Source: Parahoeflea alexandrii (GTDB taxonomy: Bacteria > Pseudomonadota > Alphaproteobacteria > Rhizobiales > Rhizobiaceae). From it: DNA of 64,000 bases. Below, one piece after another: positions 1-7,881 of this stretch (position 1 is the first letter of the stretch; every line of letters starts with the position of its first letter). The stretch lies in contig NZ_JAPWHB010000010.1 in the NCBI RefSeq assembly GCF_027214025.1, positions 1-64,000 of the forward strand. Reading direction: 5' to 3'. The notes under the pieces were generated by a model. That model did no database searches. It was given only the letters and a program-made list of their open reading frames with translations, and was not told the origin of the DNA. The translations under genes were made by a program, and so were the position numbers.

Positions 1-1182
1 CAACTCAGGATAATCGCTGCTGCCTCCATCGCTGAGCAGAAAGAGGTCTGGAAGGCGCACAAGCCCAAGAAAAACGAAACGACCGCCTGGTGGTCCGTGG
101 CCCAAGGTCTTTCGAAAACCCGCATGTATGCGCGCGATGCCAGCTTCGACGATGAGTTGGCGCAAGCCTATGGCATTGCATGGGTCGAGGACCTCTTCGC
201 CCCGGCTGACGAGGACAGCCGTTACACGACCGATGCCGAGGCCTTTCTCGGCGCGCAGCAGGAGTGGATGACCAACAACCTGCCCAAGAACGGCACCATC
301 ACCGAACTCAATGGATGGAATGGGCCCGAGCTGCCCAAGAAGGCCGAGCGCGTCTACGGCAAGCCGACGAAATCCGATCACACGGCAATGTACCTCGACC
401 GCGACGGCAAGGTGCAGTCGGTTGTCTATCGGTTGCCCGAGGCGAAAACCGCCAAGGGCAAAACTGAAGATGGCGGCGCCACTCTGCCGGCGAAACGGCC
501 CGACGTCACCCAGAAAGGCCAGGATATGATCGGTGATTTCCGAACCGACGCGCTTCATGAAGCGCTTGGCCGCGCACCGATCGAGGACGATACGCTGATG
601 GCGTTACTCGTCATCGCCTTTGCCGGTCAGAACGTCCGCGTTGATACCGGGTCCGGCAATACGGGTTCATTCCGAAGCCAGATCGCGCCCCATGCCGCAA
701 CCCTGGTCGATGAAACCGGCAATCTTGCCTTCGACAAGGACACGCTGAGGATTGCGGTGCGCTCGGTTCTGATCGAGGTGCTGTCGTGCCGCCGCAACAT
801 CTCCAACAGCGGCATCGTCTCGCGGATCGCGGGCAACGTCGTCGGGGCTGACAGCTTCTTGCCCAATATGGGAACCGAAGACTTCCTGCAGTGCCTCTCG
901 CGGCAGGCACTTGAGGCGGCGTGCGCAGATAGCTCGGTTCTGCCACGCGACAAGGTCCGCGACACCCGTGCCGCCCTTGTGGAGCATTTCCAGGAGGAAC
1001 GCTTCGTCCACGGGTCGGCGCTCTTCGCGCCGGACGCGAACGAACTCGCCGATTGGAAGGCCCGCAACGAGATCGTCGAGGATGAGAACGTCGGCGATAC
1101 TGAAGGCTCTGTCGACGAGCCGGAAGGGGGCGACACCGACCCGAAAGCCGTCTCCGAAGGTTTCCGTGAAGCCGCCGAATAG
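1..1182 (+). CDS. ParB-like plasmid partition/nuclease-like protein, 3' part
   Basis: The frame is open from base 1, so the gene starts upstream of the window and only about 393 C-terminal codons are visible; the in-frame GTG at 97 is probably internal. The segment SKTRMYARDASFDD and what follows resemble the C-terminal half of the large ParB/RepB-like proteins (about 700 residues) encoded near ardC genes on alphaproteobacterial plasmids. The N-terminal ParB domain that would prove the family is not in view. The C-terminus is rich in Asp and Glu. Family assignment is by resemblance; partition or nuclease activity is inference. Confidence 0.65.
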   Translation, partial: QLRIIAAASIAEQKEVWKAHKPKKNETTAWWSVAQGLSKTRMYARDASFDDELAQAYGIAWVEDLFAPADEDSRYTTDAEAFLGAQQEWMTNNLPKNGTITELNGWNGPELPKKAERVYGKPTKSDHTAMYLDRDGKVQSVVYRLPEAKTAKGKTEDGGATLPAKRPDVTQKGQDMIGDFRTDALHEALGRAPIEDDTLMALLVIAFAGQNVRVDTGSGNTGSFRSQIAPHAATLVDETGNLAFDKDTLRIAVRSVLIEVLSCRRNISNSGIVSRIAGNVVGADSFLPNMGTEDFLQCLSRQALEAACADSSVLPRDKVRDTRAALVEHFQEERFVHGSALFAPDANELADWKARNEIVEDENVGDTEGSVDEPEGGDTDPKAVSEGFREAAE

Positions 1183-1213
1183 CGGTCTTCTTCCTTCCGA
1201 ACGCACACCACGT

Positions 1214-1231
1214 CGCCGGCATCGTCCGGCG
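1214..1231. promoter_or_regulatory. GC-rich hairpin upstream of the next gene
   Basis: CGCCGG (1214-1219) and CCGGCG (1226-1231) form a stem with a six-base loop, 39 bases before the start codon at 1271. Similar hairpins precede several of the following genes. Function unknown; a leader or attenuator is possible. Confidence 0.4.
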
Positions 1232-1270
1232 GCGCTTTCGTTTCCCATCCATCAATCAGGAGGACATCCC

Positions 1271-1744
1271 ATGTCCGCACAACAGATCTACGACCACGCA
1301 CCTCTGGGTGCGATCATAGGCTATTCCGACGGCACGCCACGCCCACCCGAACGACATCGCCGCAAGCTTCAGGCGTGGGAGCGGCGCAACAATAAAGGCC
1401 GGCTCGTCAGGAAACAGGCGGAAGTCAGCATCGGTACCACCGGCGTTCCTGCGAGTTTCACCCTTCACGAGGGAGATTTCGCCAGCTTGGCCGTCATCGT
1501 GCTTCGGGTTTTCAAATCCTTCTCGGTCGATAGTGATCTCACCTTTACCGTGCTCAGATCTCCATCTGCCGGCTCTGTTCTCGTTTTCAGCCACCCCGGC
1601 GATGCGGGCGAACTGGTTCACGTTGCCGACAACCGGCCGGCCGCCGATGAATGGTTGTCCCGCCACGGCTATCCCAATGCCATGTTGCACGAAGTGACCA
1701 CTGAGGAGGTGGCGGCGGATCATGTCGAGGGCTGGGTGGCATGA
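1271..1744 (+). CDS. conserved plasmid hypothetical protein
   Basis: This 157-residue protein has no family I recognise. The ATG at 1271 was chosen because a strong Shine-Dalgarno AGGAGG lies about six bases upstream; the reading frame opens further upstream but there it only shadows the ParB-like gene. It is a soluble, mixed-charge protein with a basic N-terminal third (PPERHRRKLQAWERRNNKGR). Its stop overlaps the next start (ATGATGA), which suggests translational coupling. It lies in the run of small plasmid genes that normally surrounds ardC. Confidence 0.6.
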   Translation: MSAQQIYDHAPLGAIIGYSDGTPRPPERHRRKLQAWERRNNKGRLVRKQAEVSIGTTGVPASFTLHEGDFASLAVIVLRVFKSFSVDSDLTFTVLRSPSAGSVLVFSHPGDAGELVHVADNRPAADEWLSRHGYPNAMLHEVTTEEVAADHVEGWVA

Positions 1745-2022
1745 TGAAACCGCTTTCCACCCATCTGGTCGCCGTCCACTTTATGGTCGATACGATAGGT
1801 GTAAATCCCCGCTCAGATGTCATTGCGGCGCTGGAGGCACACCTCGATCATCCTCTCCGTCAGGTTCCGGCTTCAGGCATAATCGTCGATTGGGCCGTTG
1901 CCGGTAAGGATCTCGCGGACTTGATGATACCAACCATCATTCCTCCCGATTACTCTGCGGGAACCACACCGTTTCCGGATTGGCCCTCGGCACAGCCGCG
2001 AAGGGCAGCGCCATGTCGATGA
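1741..2022 (+). CDS. small hypothetical protein
   Basis: The 93-residue frame starts at an ATG overlapping the stop of the preceding gene by four bases, the usual sign of a coupled operon gene. Its sequence (MMKPLSTHLVAVHFMVDTIG at the start) matches no family I know. The final ten codons overlap the next gene in another frame. The Arg/Pro-rich C-terminal tail may reflect that overlap. A real but uncharacterised gene is likely. Confidence 0.45.
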   Translation: MMKPLSTHLVAVHFMVDTIGVNPRSDVIAALEAHLDHPLRQVPASGIIVDWAVAGKDLADLMIPTIIPPDYSAGTTPFPDWPSAQPRRAAPCR

Positions 2023-2360
2023 TCACCTCGTCACACCTGCTCTGTCGCATGGAGGCCGCACACCGCCAGACACGAGGCAATCTCGATCGGATCGAACGCC
2101 AGATTTCGGCCCGTGCGGAACGCATGACGATGACAGCCAAGGCGAAGGCGAGATCGCACCCGCGTGGAGGATCGCGTTGGACCCGGTCAGACGAAGCCCT
2201 GTTTCGGGTCCATATCGACGCGCTCAACTTCGAACGGCGTGGCGAAATCGATGCGTTGACGCGAAAACTCATCCGTCAGGAACGAGCGATCGCAGCTGTC
2301 AGTGTCAAGCCCGCCGACGACCAGTCAGGCACAAAAGCCGATACTCAGCCCATACTGTGA
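2013..2360 (+). CDS. small basic hypothetical protein
   Basis: The likely start is ATG 2013 (MSMITSSHLLCRMEAAHRQT), although the frame is open from a TTG at 1980. It gives a 115-residue basic, helix-prone protein with many Arg and Lys residues, no membrane segment and no motif I recognise. It overlaps the preceding gene by ten bases, so it is probably the third gene of the same small operon. A nucleic-acid-binding role is only a guess from charge. Confidence 0.45.
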   Translation: MSMITSSHLLCRMEAAHRQTRGNLDRIERQISARAERMTMTAKAKARSHPRGGSRWTRSDEALFRVHIDALNFERRGEIDALTRKLIRQERAIAAVSVKPADDQSGTKADTQPIL

Positions 2361-2719
2361 TTGGGGCAAAGGACCCGGGCTTGGGTCATCATCATTTCCT
2401 TCACATAAGGCGCCGGTGATATGCCGCCCCTGCCGGCCTCCCTTCGGTTCTGGTCGCGGTCGTAAACCGGCGGCCGGAGCCTTCAAGGCCGCTTGCGCGC
2501 CGCGGAGCGGCCGCACGCACCGTCCTCGCCAAACCAGCCCCGCGGGACGGCGCGAGAGCTAATAGCCCTGCTGACCCGCAGGACGGGTTTGCTCGTCATG
2601 TTCCGCGCGGACCCTGAAGCCTCCTTCTTTCCGCCGGTTTCTTTTTCCCGCGCCCGAAGGGAGGGCCGGCAGGGGCCGGCTTGAGCCTTCGGTCAAACCG
2701 TGAAGGAAAGGAATTTCAC
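2361..2719. other. intergenic region with a hairpin leader
   Basis: No convincing gene is seen in these 359 bases; the short frames here have no ribosome site and read through GC-rich repeats. The last part carries GCCGGC-AGGG-GCCGGC (2665-2680), a hairpin 40 bases before the next start, like those ahead of neighbouring genes. Confidence 0.4.
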
Positions 2720-3307
2720 ATGACCAGCAACGCTCGTCCCTCCCGTCAGTCCGGCAAGGTCGTCCAGCTCCGCAAGGGCGCTTCCCTCGAAATGGTCCGG
2801 CTCGCCTGCCCCGACAGCGCTCAGGCATTCCTCATCTCCGAAAGCTTTGGCCTTCCCGTCATCGACAGCGACGGCATCCGCGATCTCCACCACAAGATCA
2901 TCGTCGACACGGCCGAAAGCCTCAATGAGGGCTTGGGGGACCGGGCCATGCAAATCCACCTTCAACGTATTGTCGGTTCTTTTGTCGGCTCCGCTCATGG
3001 CGCAGGCCAGTTCTACTCGCGCGCAGTTACCGAGGCCAGGGACGCTACGGCGAAGGGCTCCAATGACTCTCGCGACGAAGATCTTGACGGTCCGGTCGGG
3101 TTCAATGGTGCGGCCCAGCGCAAACGCGAGTTCGCGGCCGATATGGGCCTGCAGGCGCACGCTCTCAGATGCGCAGCCGAAGGCGTTGTCAGCGCTTACG
3201 AACAGGTGATTGGCGAATCTTGGAAACCTTTCACGCGTCAGGTCGAAAACCCCGGTCAGACCGTCGATCGGAAGGCGACTGAGCTGCAGATGGCGGCTCT
3301 TGGATGA
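2720..3307 (+). CDS. conserved plasmid hypothetical protein
   Basis: The start ATG 2720 (MTSNARPSRQSGKVVQLRKG) is preceded by GAAGGAAAGGA, a good ribosome site; the frame is open upstream but without a better start. The 195-residue product is soluble, with a basic N-terminus and a helical body, and I cannot assign a function. It stands alone between a leader hairpin (2665-2680) and a strong terminator (3315-3336), so it is probably monocistronic. Confidence 0.6.
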   Translation: MTSNARPSRQSGKVVQLRKGASLEMVRLACPDSAQAFLISESFGLPVIDSDGIRDLHHKIIVDTAESLNEGLGDRAMQIHLQRIVGSFVGSAHGAGQFYSRAVTEARDATAKGSNDSRDEDLDGPVGFNGAAQRKREFAADMGLQAHALRCAAEGVVSAYEQVIGESWKPFTRQVENPGQTVDRKATELQMAALG

Positions 3308-3314
3308 GCCGTTC

Positions 3315-3336
3315 GGGCGGAGCTTCGGCTCCGCCC
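3315..3336. terminator. hairpin terminator between convergent genes
   Basis: GGGCGGAGC (3315-3323), a TTCG tetraloop and GCTCCGCCC (3328-3336) form a perfect nine-pair stem eight bases after the stop at 3307. There is no long T run. It sits between convergent genes and may serve both. Confidence 0.7.
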
Positions 3337-3352
3337 ACTATCAATTCGATGG

Positions 3353-3775
3353 CTAACCCTGCCACGGGTCAATGACGACCACGCCGGTCTCGTGGAAATC
3401 CTTCACATTGCGGGTCACCACGGAAAGATTGTGCACCAAAGCGGTCGCCGCAATCAAAGCGTCGGCTTCGTTGCGACGGTCGGGGATGTGAAGTTGGGCG
3501 CATCGTGTCGCGATTGCGTCATCGATGGGAAGAATGCGGCCGGCAAATTGCGGCCGGACATGGTCGTCAAGCCATTTGCGCAGCCTGCCACCTTGTTTTG
3601 GGTCGCGTCGTTGGACGCTCAGCACACCGCGTTCTAGTTCGAGGATCGTAATCGCCGAGATAAGAAAGGTGGTCGCGTCCTGTGCAGCGACCCAGGCGGT
3701 CACATTAGTGTCGGCACGACCGTCTCCGGCCTTCCGCAATTCAGAGATGACATTGGTATCGAGAAGAAAGGTCAA
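3353..3775 (-). CDS. vapC: PIN-domain toxin, VapC/FitB type
   Basis: The 140-residue protein has the layout of a PIN-domain ribonuclease: MTFLLDTNVISELRK supplies the first acidic metal ligand (D6), E47 in ITILELERG the second, and NEADALIAATA near residue 104 the third, with a final RNVKDF. VapC toxins cleave RNA, often initiator tRNA, using Mg2+. The start overlaps the stop of the antitoxin gene by four bases, so the pair is one translationally coupled operon read from 4026 leftwards. It is full length with no broken motif. Confidence 0.9.
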   Translation of the reverse strand: MTFLLDTNVISELRKAGDGRADTNVTAWVAAQDATTFLISAITILELERGVLSVQRRDPKQGGRLRKWLDDHVRPQFAGRILPIDDAIATRCAQLHIPDRRNEADALIAATALVHNLSVVTRNVKDFHETGVVVIDPWQG

Positions 3776-4026
3776 CTGAGATCAGTTTCCCGCGGCATGA
3801 TTTCAACACGGGACGGCGCAAATTCGATTTCTGATAGTCCGGGCATGGAAAGTGCATCGACGAGGTTATGTTGCTGACCGGTCAACCGTTCGAACTCTGC
3901 ATAGGTCATCAGGACATGGGAGGGCTTGCCCCGGTCGGTAATGACAACCGGGCCAGCCCTGGCAGCCTTCTTTGCACGGCTTACATCCTGGTTCAGATCG
4001 CGGCTCGAGACAGTCGTAATGGTCAT
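3772..4026 (-). CDS. Phd/YefM-family antitoxin
   Basis: This 84-residue protein is the first gene of the toxin pair. MTITTVSSRDLNQDVSRAKK and VVITDRGKPSHVLMTY are the N-terminal DNA-binding part of the Phd/YefM fold; the tail would wrap the PIN toxin. Phd-type antitoxins normally repress their own operon by binding short palindromes, and TGTAG-N8-CTACA lies just upstream at 4038-4055. Strongly supported by sequence and by the coupled PIN gene. Confidence 0.9.
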   Translation of the reverse strand: MTITTVSSRDLNQDVSRAKKAARAGPVVITDRGKPSHVLMTYAEFERLTGQQHNLVDALSMPGLSEIEFAPSRVEIMPRETDLS

Positions 4027-4037
4027 AACGCACCTCT

Positions 4038-4055
4038 TGTAGGTATGTATCTACA
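4038..4055. promoter_or_regulatory. palindromic operator of the toxin/antitoxin operon
   Basis: TGTAG (4038-4042) and CTACA (4051-4055) are separated by eight bases, 12 bases before the antitoxin start. The position and symmetry fit a Phd autorepression site. Confidence 0.55.
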
Positions 4056-4349
4056 TATAGCATGCAGCGCGCGAATTGCAACGGAACGGTGAAGATATTG
4101 CCGCTCGCCGGCTAACGGACATCCGGTGTTACGGACCCAACCGATCCACGTCGCCTTGGCGAACCGATCGTGCACGGCCGGGCTCTATCTAGAACGCAAC
4201 CCAATCCCGCTCTTTTGAGGGATGGCATTCCTGGCGCGGCGCGGACTTCCACGATCAACCCGTAAAGGGTCCGCTAGCTAGCTGCGGCCGCTTGGCTTTT
4301 GCCTGCGCGGTGATCGCGTCCGCTTGGCCGCACACTAACGGAGCCATCA

Positions 4350-4369
4350 GAGCGGGAATTGGCCCGCTC
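4350..4369. promoter_or_regulatory. hairpin in the leader of the 4387 gene
   Basis: GAGCGGG (4350-4356) pairs with CCCGCTC (4363-4369) around a six-base loop, 17 bases before the start at 4387. It belongs to the recurring leader hairpins of this region. The rest of the stretch 4056-4349 shows no gene. Confidence 0.45.
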
Positions 4370-4386
4370 CAACGATGGAGCCGAAC

Positions 4387-4572
4387 ATGCAGCACGATCT
4401 TTCCCTCGCCCAGAAACACGCCTGGAACCTTGCCCGCACCCTCATGATTCCGGTCATCCTCTTCAAGTCCGACGACGAATATGGCGTCCTGCCCGCCGAC
4501 GAGGTCGACGACGCCGAGATAGTCATCCTCTTCGAATACGACCCTTACACCGGCGGTCATTCTGTCCACTGA
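4387..4572 (+). CDS. small acidic conserved plasmid protein
   Basis: The 61-residue product (MQHDLSLAQKHAWNLARTLM) can also be read from ATG 4375, four residues longer. The second half is acidic, with DDEYGVLPADEVDD. A perfect terminator follows 24 bases after the stop and a hairpin leader precedes it, so it looks like a separate, real transcription unit. I know of no function; similar small genes occur next to ardC on rhizobial plasmids. Confidence 0.55.
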   Translation: MQHDLSLAQKHAWNLARTLMIPVILFKSDDEYGVLPADEVDDAEIVILFEYDPYTGGHSVH

Positions 4573-4595
4573 CAGCTCAACTATTTCCTGTCTCG

Positions 4596-4618
4596 AAGGC
4601 GGCGCACTGCGCCGCCTT
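4596..4618 (+). terminator. rho-independent-like terminator
   Basis: AAGGCGGCGC (4596-4605) and GCGCCGCCTT (4609-4618) form a ten-pair stem with a three-base loop, followed by a short T/C stretch, just after the small gene ending at 4572. Confidence 0.75.
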
Positions 4619-4807
4619 TCCGCTTTACCGGCACACCGGCCGTGGTCCGTCCCGGGAAAGATCCGGGCGGAGCCGGCAGCACCGGCAACGGCTTTGCCGT
4701 CCTCCTCTTCGTTCCGGCCCTTCGCCACCCCGCCGCGCTGAGCGCACCGAGGCCTCGGCTCGGGTGCCGCTCCGGCCTTGAGCCCCGCCGTTTTCGGACC
4801 TCGTGAC

Positions 4808-4828
4808 GGACCGCGATCGGCGCGGTCC
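4808..4828. promoter_or_regulatory. hairpin in the ardC leader
   Basis: GGACCGCG (4808-4815) and CGCGGTCC (4821-4828) form a perfect eight-pair stem 20 bases before ardC. It is very like the hairpin at 6396-6414 before the DUF736 gene. Confidence 0.5.
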
Positions 4829-4848
4829 TGAAATCAGGAGGTCTGAGA

Positions 4849-5790
4849 ATGAAAAAGAAAGAGAAAGAGCAAGAGAAAAGCCCGCGCGTCGATATCTATG
4901 CGCGGATCACCGAGACGATTGTCACTGAACTGGAAAAAGGTGTCCGGCCCTGGGTGAAACCCTGGAGCGCGGGCGGGCTCGAAGGCCGGATCACGCGACC
5001 ACTCCGGCACACCGGCGAGCCCTACACGGGCATCAATGTCCTCCTGCTCTGGTCCGAAAGCCTCGCCCGAGGCTTCGAAGCGCCACTGTGGATGACCTAC
5101 CGGCAGGCCGGTCAGATCGGGGCACAGGTCCGCAAGGGCGAGACCGGCGCAACCGTCGTCTATGCCAGCCGCTTCACGAAGACCGAAACGGATTCCCGTG
5201 GCGACGAGGTCGAGCGGGATATCCCATTCCTCAAGACCTACACCGTCTTCAATTGCGATCAGATCGATGGATTGCCTGAGCACTATTATCACCGGCCGGA
5301 CAAGATCACCGATCCGATATCGCGCATCGAGCACGCGGACCGCTTCTTCGAGCATACCGGCGCTGTGATCCGCCACGGCGGCGCAAAAGCCTTCTTCGCT
5401 CCCGCAAGCGACCATATCCAGATGCCGCCCTTCGAAAGCTTCCGGGATGCGGAATCCTACGTCGCTGTGCTCAGCCACGAGGCAACCCACTGGACGGCGC
5501 CAGCGCACCGGGTCGGACGCGATCTTTCGCGTTATCACAAGGATCGCTCCGACCGCGCTCGCGAAGAACTCATTGCCGAGCTCGGAAGTTGCTTCCTGTG
5601 CGCCGATCTTGGTGTCGTGCCTGAGCTGGCGCCCCGGCCGGATCACGCCAGCTACCTCCACTCCTGGCTGAAGGTCCTCAAGGGCGACAAACGGGCGATT
5701 TTTCAGGCGGCAGCGCATGCGCAACGCGCCGTGACCTATCTTCATGGTCTTCAGCCGGCTCGGCTTACTGAAGAGCGGGAGGCGGCGTGA
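4849..5790 (+). CDS. ardC: ArdC-type antirestriction protein
   Basis: The 313-residue protein has the ArdC layout: an N-terminal ssDNA-binding domain (YARITETIVTELEKG, residues 17-31, through the WMTYRQAGQIGAQVRKGETG segment near 81-100) followed by a zincin-like domain with HEATHW at 210-215 and a downstream EELIAELG helix (239-246). ArdC proteins coat incoming single-stranded plasmid DNA and protect it from host restriction during conjugation. The ATG follows AGGAGG by nine bases. It is full length, with a very Lys/Glu-rich start (KKKEKEQEKS). Its place in the accessory backbone of a conjugative plasmid fits this role. Confidence 0.9.
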   Translation: MKKKEKEQEKSPRVDIYARITETIVTELEKGVRPWVKPWSAGGLEGRITRPLRHTGEPYTGINVLLLWSESLARGFEAPLWMTYRQAGQIGAQVRKGETGATVVYASRFTKTETDSRGDEVERDIPFLKTYTVFNCDQIDGLPEHYYHRPDKITDPISRIEHADRFFEHTGAVIRHGGAKAFFAPASDHIQMPPFESFRDAESYVAVLSHEATHWTAPAHRVGRDLSRYHKDRSDRAREELIAELGSCFLCADLGVVPELAPRPDHASYLHSWLKVLKGDKRAIFQAAAHAQRAVTYLHGLQPARLTEEREAA

Positions 5791-6438
5791 GTTTGCCTTC
5801 CGAATGACCCTGGCGGAGTGCGATCAGCTCTCCGCCGGGCTGTATCCCGGCTTTGCAGAGCTCGTGTCTACCACAGCAATGATACCGCTTCCTCATCGGC
5901 TATATCGAGGTTGTGAATAAGAGATCAAAAGGCTTTGGTCATCGCGGCCCTTGCGTCGATGTATCTGCTCTTTCTCTTACAATCGCCCCAACATACAGAC
6001 ATACCTCGACGCATAGTCGAAGAACGGGAGCCGTGTCGAATTTTGTGAGAAAGGCTAGACAGCCACACGCGGTTGCCTCGACGCTGGCAAGGGCATTGGG
6101 TTGTTCTGTCCGATCATATTCTGGATCGGGGGTTGCGATACGACGGTTGCCGGTCTTCACTCCCGTTCAAATGTCACCAACGCGCCGCTCAATGCGGTCT
6201 CGATTGAGGCATGTCTGACCGGAAAACGCCTTCGCCTCGCTCGGCCTGACGCAACGGCGCTTCGAAACTTTCTTCCCCTTCGAACTTCATTCGAATTCCT
6301 CGCGGGTCAAGAAAGTGTCTCCCCGCCATCCTCCATTTCATTCCGTCCCCTTTGGGGTGCGCGCCGATCGCTCCCGGTCTCCTGACAGCCATCGAGGCCG
6401 CGATAGGCGCGGCCCGAAACATCGAAAGGATGAAGACA
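5791..6438. other. intergenic region without a supported gene
   Basis: About 650 bases lower in GC than the flanks. Short open frames occur on both strands, but none has a ribosome site or recognisable protein. Near the end, GGCCGCG (6396-6402) and CGCGGCC (6408-6414) form a perfect hairpin 24 bases before the next gene. Confidence 0.4.
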
Positions 6439-6756
6439 ATGGCAAACATCGGCACTTTCACCACCACCAAGAACGGCTTCACCGGTCAGATCAAGACCCT
6501 CGCCCTAAACGTCAAGGCCCGCCTCGAGCGCGTCGAAACCCCTTCCGAGAACGGCCCACAGTTCCGCATCTTCTCCGGTGCAGTTGAACTGGGCGCCGGG
6601 TGGCAGAAGCAGGCGAAGGGAACCGAGCGGGATTACATCTCGGTCAAGCTGGACGATCCGAGCTTCCCTGCTCCGATCTACGCAACCCTGATCGAGGTGG
6701 ACGGTCAGGAAGGGCTGCAACTGATCTGGTCCCGCCCGAACGGCAACCGCGACTAA
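6439..6756 (+). CDS. DUF736 family protein
   Basis: The protein begins [20 protein letters not shown] and contains [10 protein letters not shown] and [20 protein letters not shown], the hallmarks of the DUF736 family, small proteins of 100-110 residues common on alphaproteobacterial plasmids and integrative elements. It is full length at 105 residues. ATG 6439 was preferred over ATG 6430 because family members begin M-A-x-I-G and AGGA lies eight bases before it. Its biochemical function is unknown. A hairpin precedes it and a terminator-like hairpin follows. Confidence 0.9.
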   Translation: MANIGTFTTTKNGFTGQIKTLALNVKARLERVETPSENGPQFRIFSGAVELGAGWQKQAKGTERDYISVKLDDPSFPAPIYATLIEVDGQEGLQLIWSRPNGNRD

Positions 6757-6768
6757 CCGCCGGAGGAG

Positions 6769-6790
6769 GGCCTCGTCGCAAGACGGGGCC
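6769..6790 (+). terminator. terminator-like hairpin
   Basis: GGCCTCGTC (6769-6777), a GCAA loop and GACGGGGCC (6782-6790) pair with one G-T wobble, 12 bases after the DUF736 stop. Only two T residues follow, so termination is likely but not certain. Confidence 0.6.
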
Positions 6791-6863
6791 TTCCGCGCGA
6801 TGGGGTGTATTGAACTTCGGCTGCAAATGAACTAAGTTGAATGGACTAAGCAGGAGCACCGCT

Positions 6864-7109
6864 ATGCACACCGTCAATATCCACGAGGCCAAGACACACC
6901 TGTCGCGTCTGATAGAGAAGGCCGCGAAGGGCGAACCCTTTATCATCGCCAAAGCGGGCAAACCGCTTGTGAAGGTCATGGCGCTGGATGCACCGATGCC
7001 CGGCGCAACAAAGCGCACCGGCTTCATGGCCGGTCAGTTCACCGTGCCTGATGACTTTGATTGCATGGGTGACGAAGACATTGAAGCAATGTTTAGAGGC
7101 GATGCGTGA
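6864..7109 (+). CDS. Phd/YefM-family antitoxin
   Basis: The 81-residue protein starts MHTVNIHEAKTHLSRLIEKA and continues EPFIIAKAGKPLVKVMALD, the classic Phd/YefM N-terminal fold that binds operator DNA; the acidic C-terminus would neutralise the toxin. ATG 6864 has GGAG nearby upstream. The PIN gene begins inside its stop codon, so the two are coupled. The AT-rich stretch 6810-6850, with repeated GAACT/GACTAAG motifs, probably holds its promoter and operator. It differs from the pair at 3.4-4.0 kb, so the plasmid carries two distinct modules. Confidence 0.9.
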   Translation: MHTVNIHEAKTHLSRLIEKAAKGEPFIIAKAGKPLVKVMALDAPMPGATKRTGFMAGQFTVPDDFDCMGDEDIEAMFRGDA

Positions 7110-7492
7110 GGTTCCTTCTCGATACCCATCTTCTTTTGTGGGCCGCAAGCAATCCAGAGCAGTTGCCCGCACAAGCGCGTGCCGAAATCGAGAACCCCGA
7201 CAACGATTTGATCTTTAGCGCGGCGAGTCTTTGGGAAGTCGCTATCAAGACAGGCCTGGGACGCCCGGATTTCGCGGTCGATCCACGGTTACTGAGGCGT
7301 GGGTTGGTGGACAATGGCTATCATGAACTGGCGATCACCGGTGAACATGCGATCGGCCTTTTGGTGCTTCCTCCCATACACAAGGATCCTTTCGATCGCA
7401 TTCTGATTTCGCAGGCCGTTGCCGAGGAAATTGTCCTGATGACCGTGGACGAGAAGATCGCGAGATATCCGGCGCCGGTCCGGTGCTTTTGA
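7106..7492 (+). CDS. vapC: PIN-domain toxin, VapC type
   Basis: The 128-residue protein begins MRFLLDTHLLLWAASNPEQL and has SLWEVAIKTGLG, DPFDRILISQA and TVDEKIARY, which is the PIN subfamily paired with Phd-like antitoxins. The conserved acidic residues D6, E44 and D94 that hold the metal ions are present, so a functional ribonuclease is expected. It starts with GTG overlapping the antitoxin stop (GTGA). Length is normal and the frame is intact. Confidence 0.9.
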   Translation: MRFLLDTHLLLWAASNPEQLPAQARAEIENPDNDLIFSAASLWEVAIKTGLGRPDFAVDPRLLRRGLVDNGYHELAITGEHAIGLLVLPPIHKDPFDRILISQAVAEEIVLMTVDEKIARYPAPVRCF

Positions 7493-7524
7493 TTGTTCGC
7501 AACATCGGGGGGGCGTCAAAGCTA

Positions 7525-7785
7525 TCAGCGCCGCTGTACTGCCGCATCGCGATATCCGCGGCGCCTTTTGCTACGCTCAAGACGGTGCAGCGCGGACCCT
7601 GCATCGGCGTTCGTATCGAATGTTTCCATCATCGTCTGACCGCGTCTTCCAATCCTTCCCCAGTCGCGAATGAGCGACGCGCCGCCGAACAGCGTGGGCT
7701 GAAGGCTCAGGCTGTAGAAGCGGCGCATATTCTGGGCCGGGTCGATGCGACGAAGATGAACCTGGTCGGGAGTGAATGTCTGCAT
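7525..7785 (-). CDS. small WGR-domain protein
   Basis: Read from ATG 7785 the protein has 86 residues: FTPDQVHLRRIDPAQNMRRF, then LIRDWGRIGRRGQ, which is the Trp-Gly-Arg signature of the WGR domain, and an Ala/Arg-rich end. WGR domains occur in PARPs and in small bacterial proteins and are thought to bind nucleic acid. Free-standing copies are common on rhizobial plasmids near traG. A longer frame to 7872 adds 29 residues without family resemblance, so the shorter start was chosen. Function in this setting is unknown. Confidence 0.75.
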   Translation of the reverse strand: MQTFTPDQVHLRRIDPAQNMRRFYSLSLQPTLFGGASLIRDWGRIGRRGQTMMETFDTNADAGSALHRLERSKRRRGYRDAAVQRR

Positions 7786-7881
7786 GCGAAGAGTCTCTTC
7801 GACACCGCAACCGAAGTCCAATGAGTTGTGTGAATCAAAGCAGGACAATCGATTCACAACGTTGATACACATTCCTCGCGA

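Noticed and set aside
5913-6218. 101-codon open frame in the 5791-6438 gap
   Set aside because: No ribosome site, low-complexity Arg/Ser/Thr-rich sequence, and competing frames of similar length on both strands.
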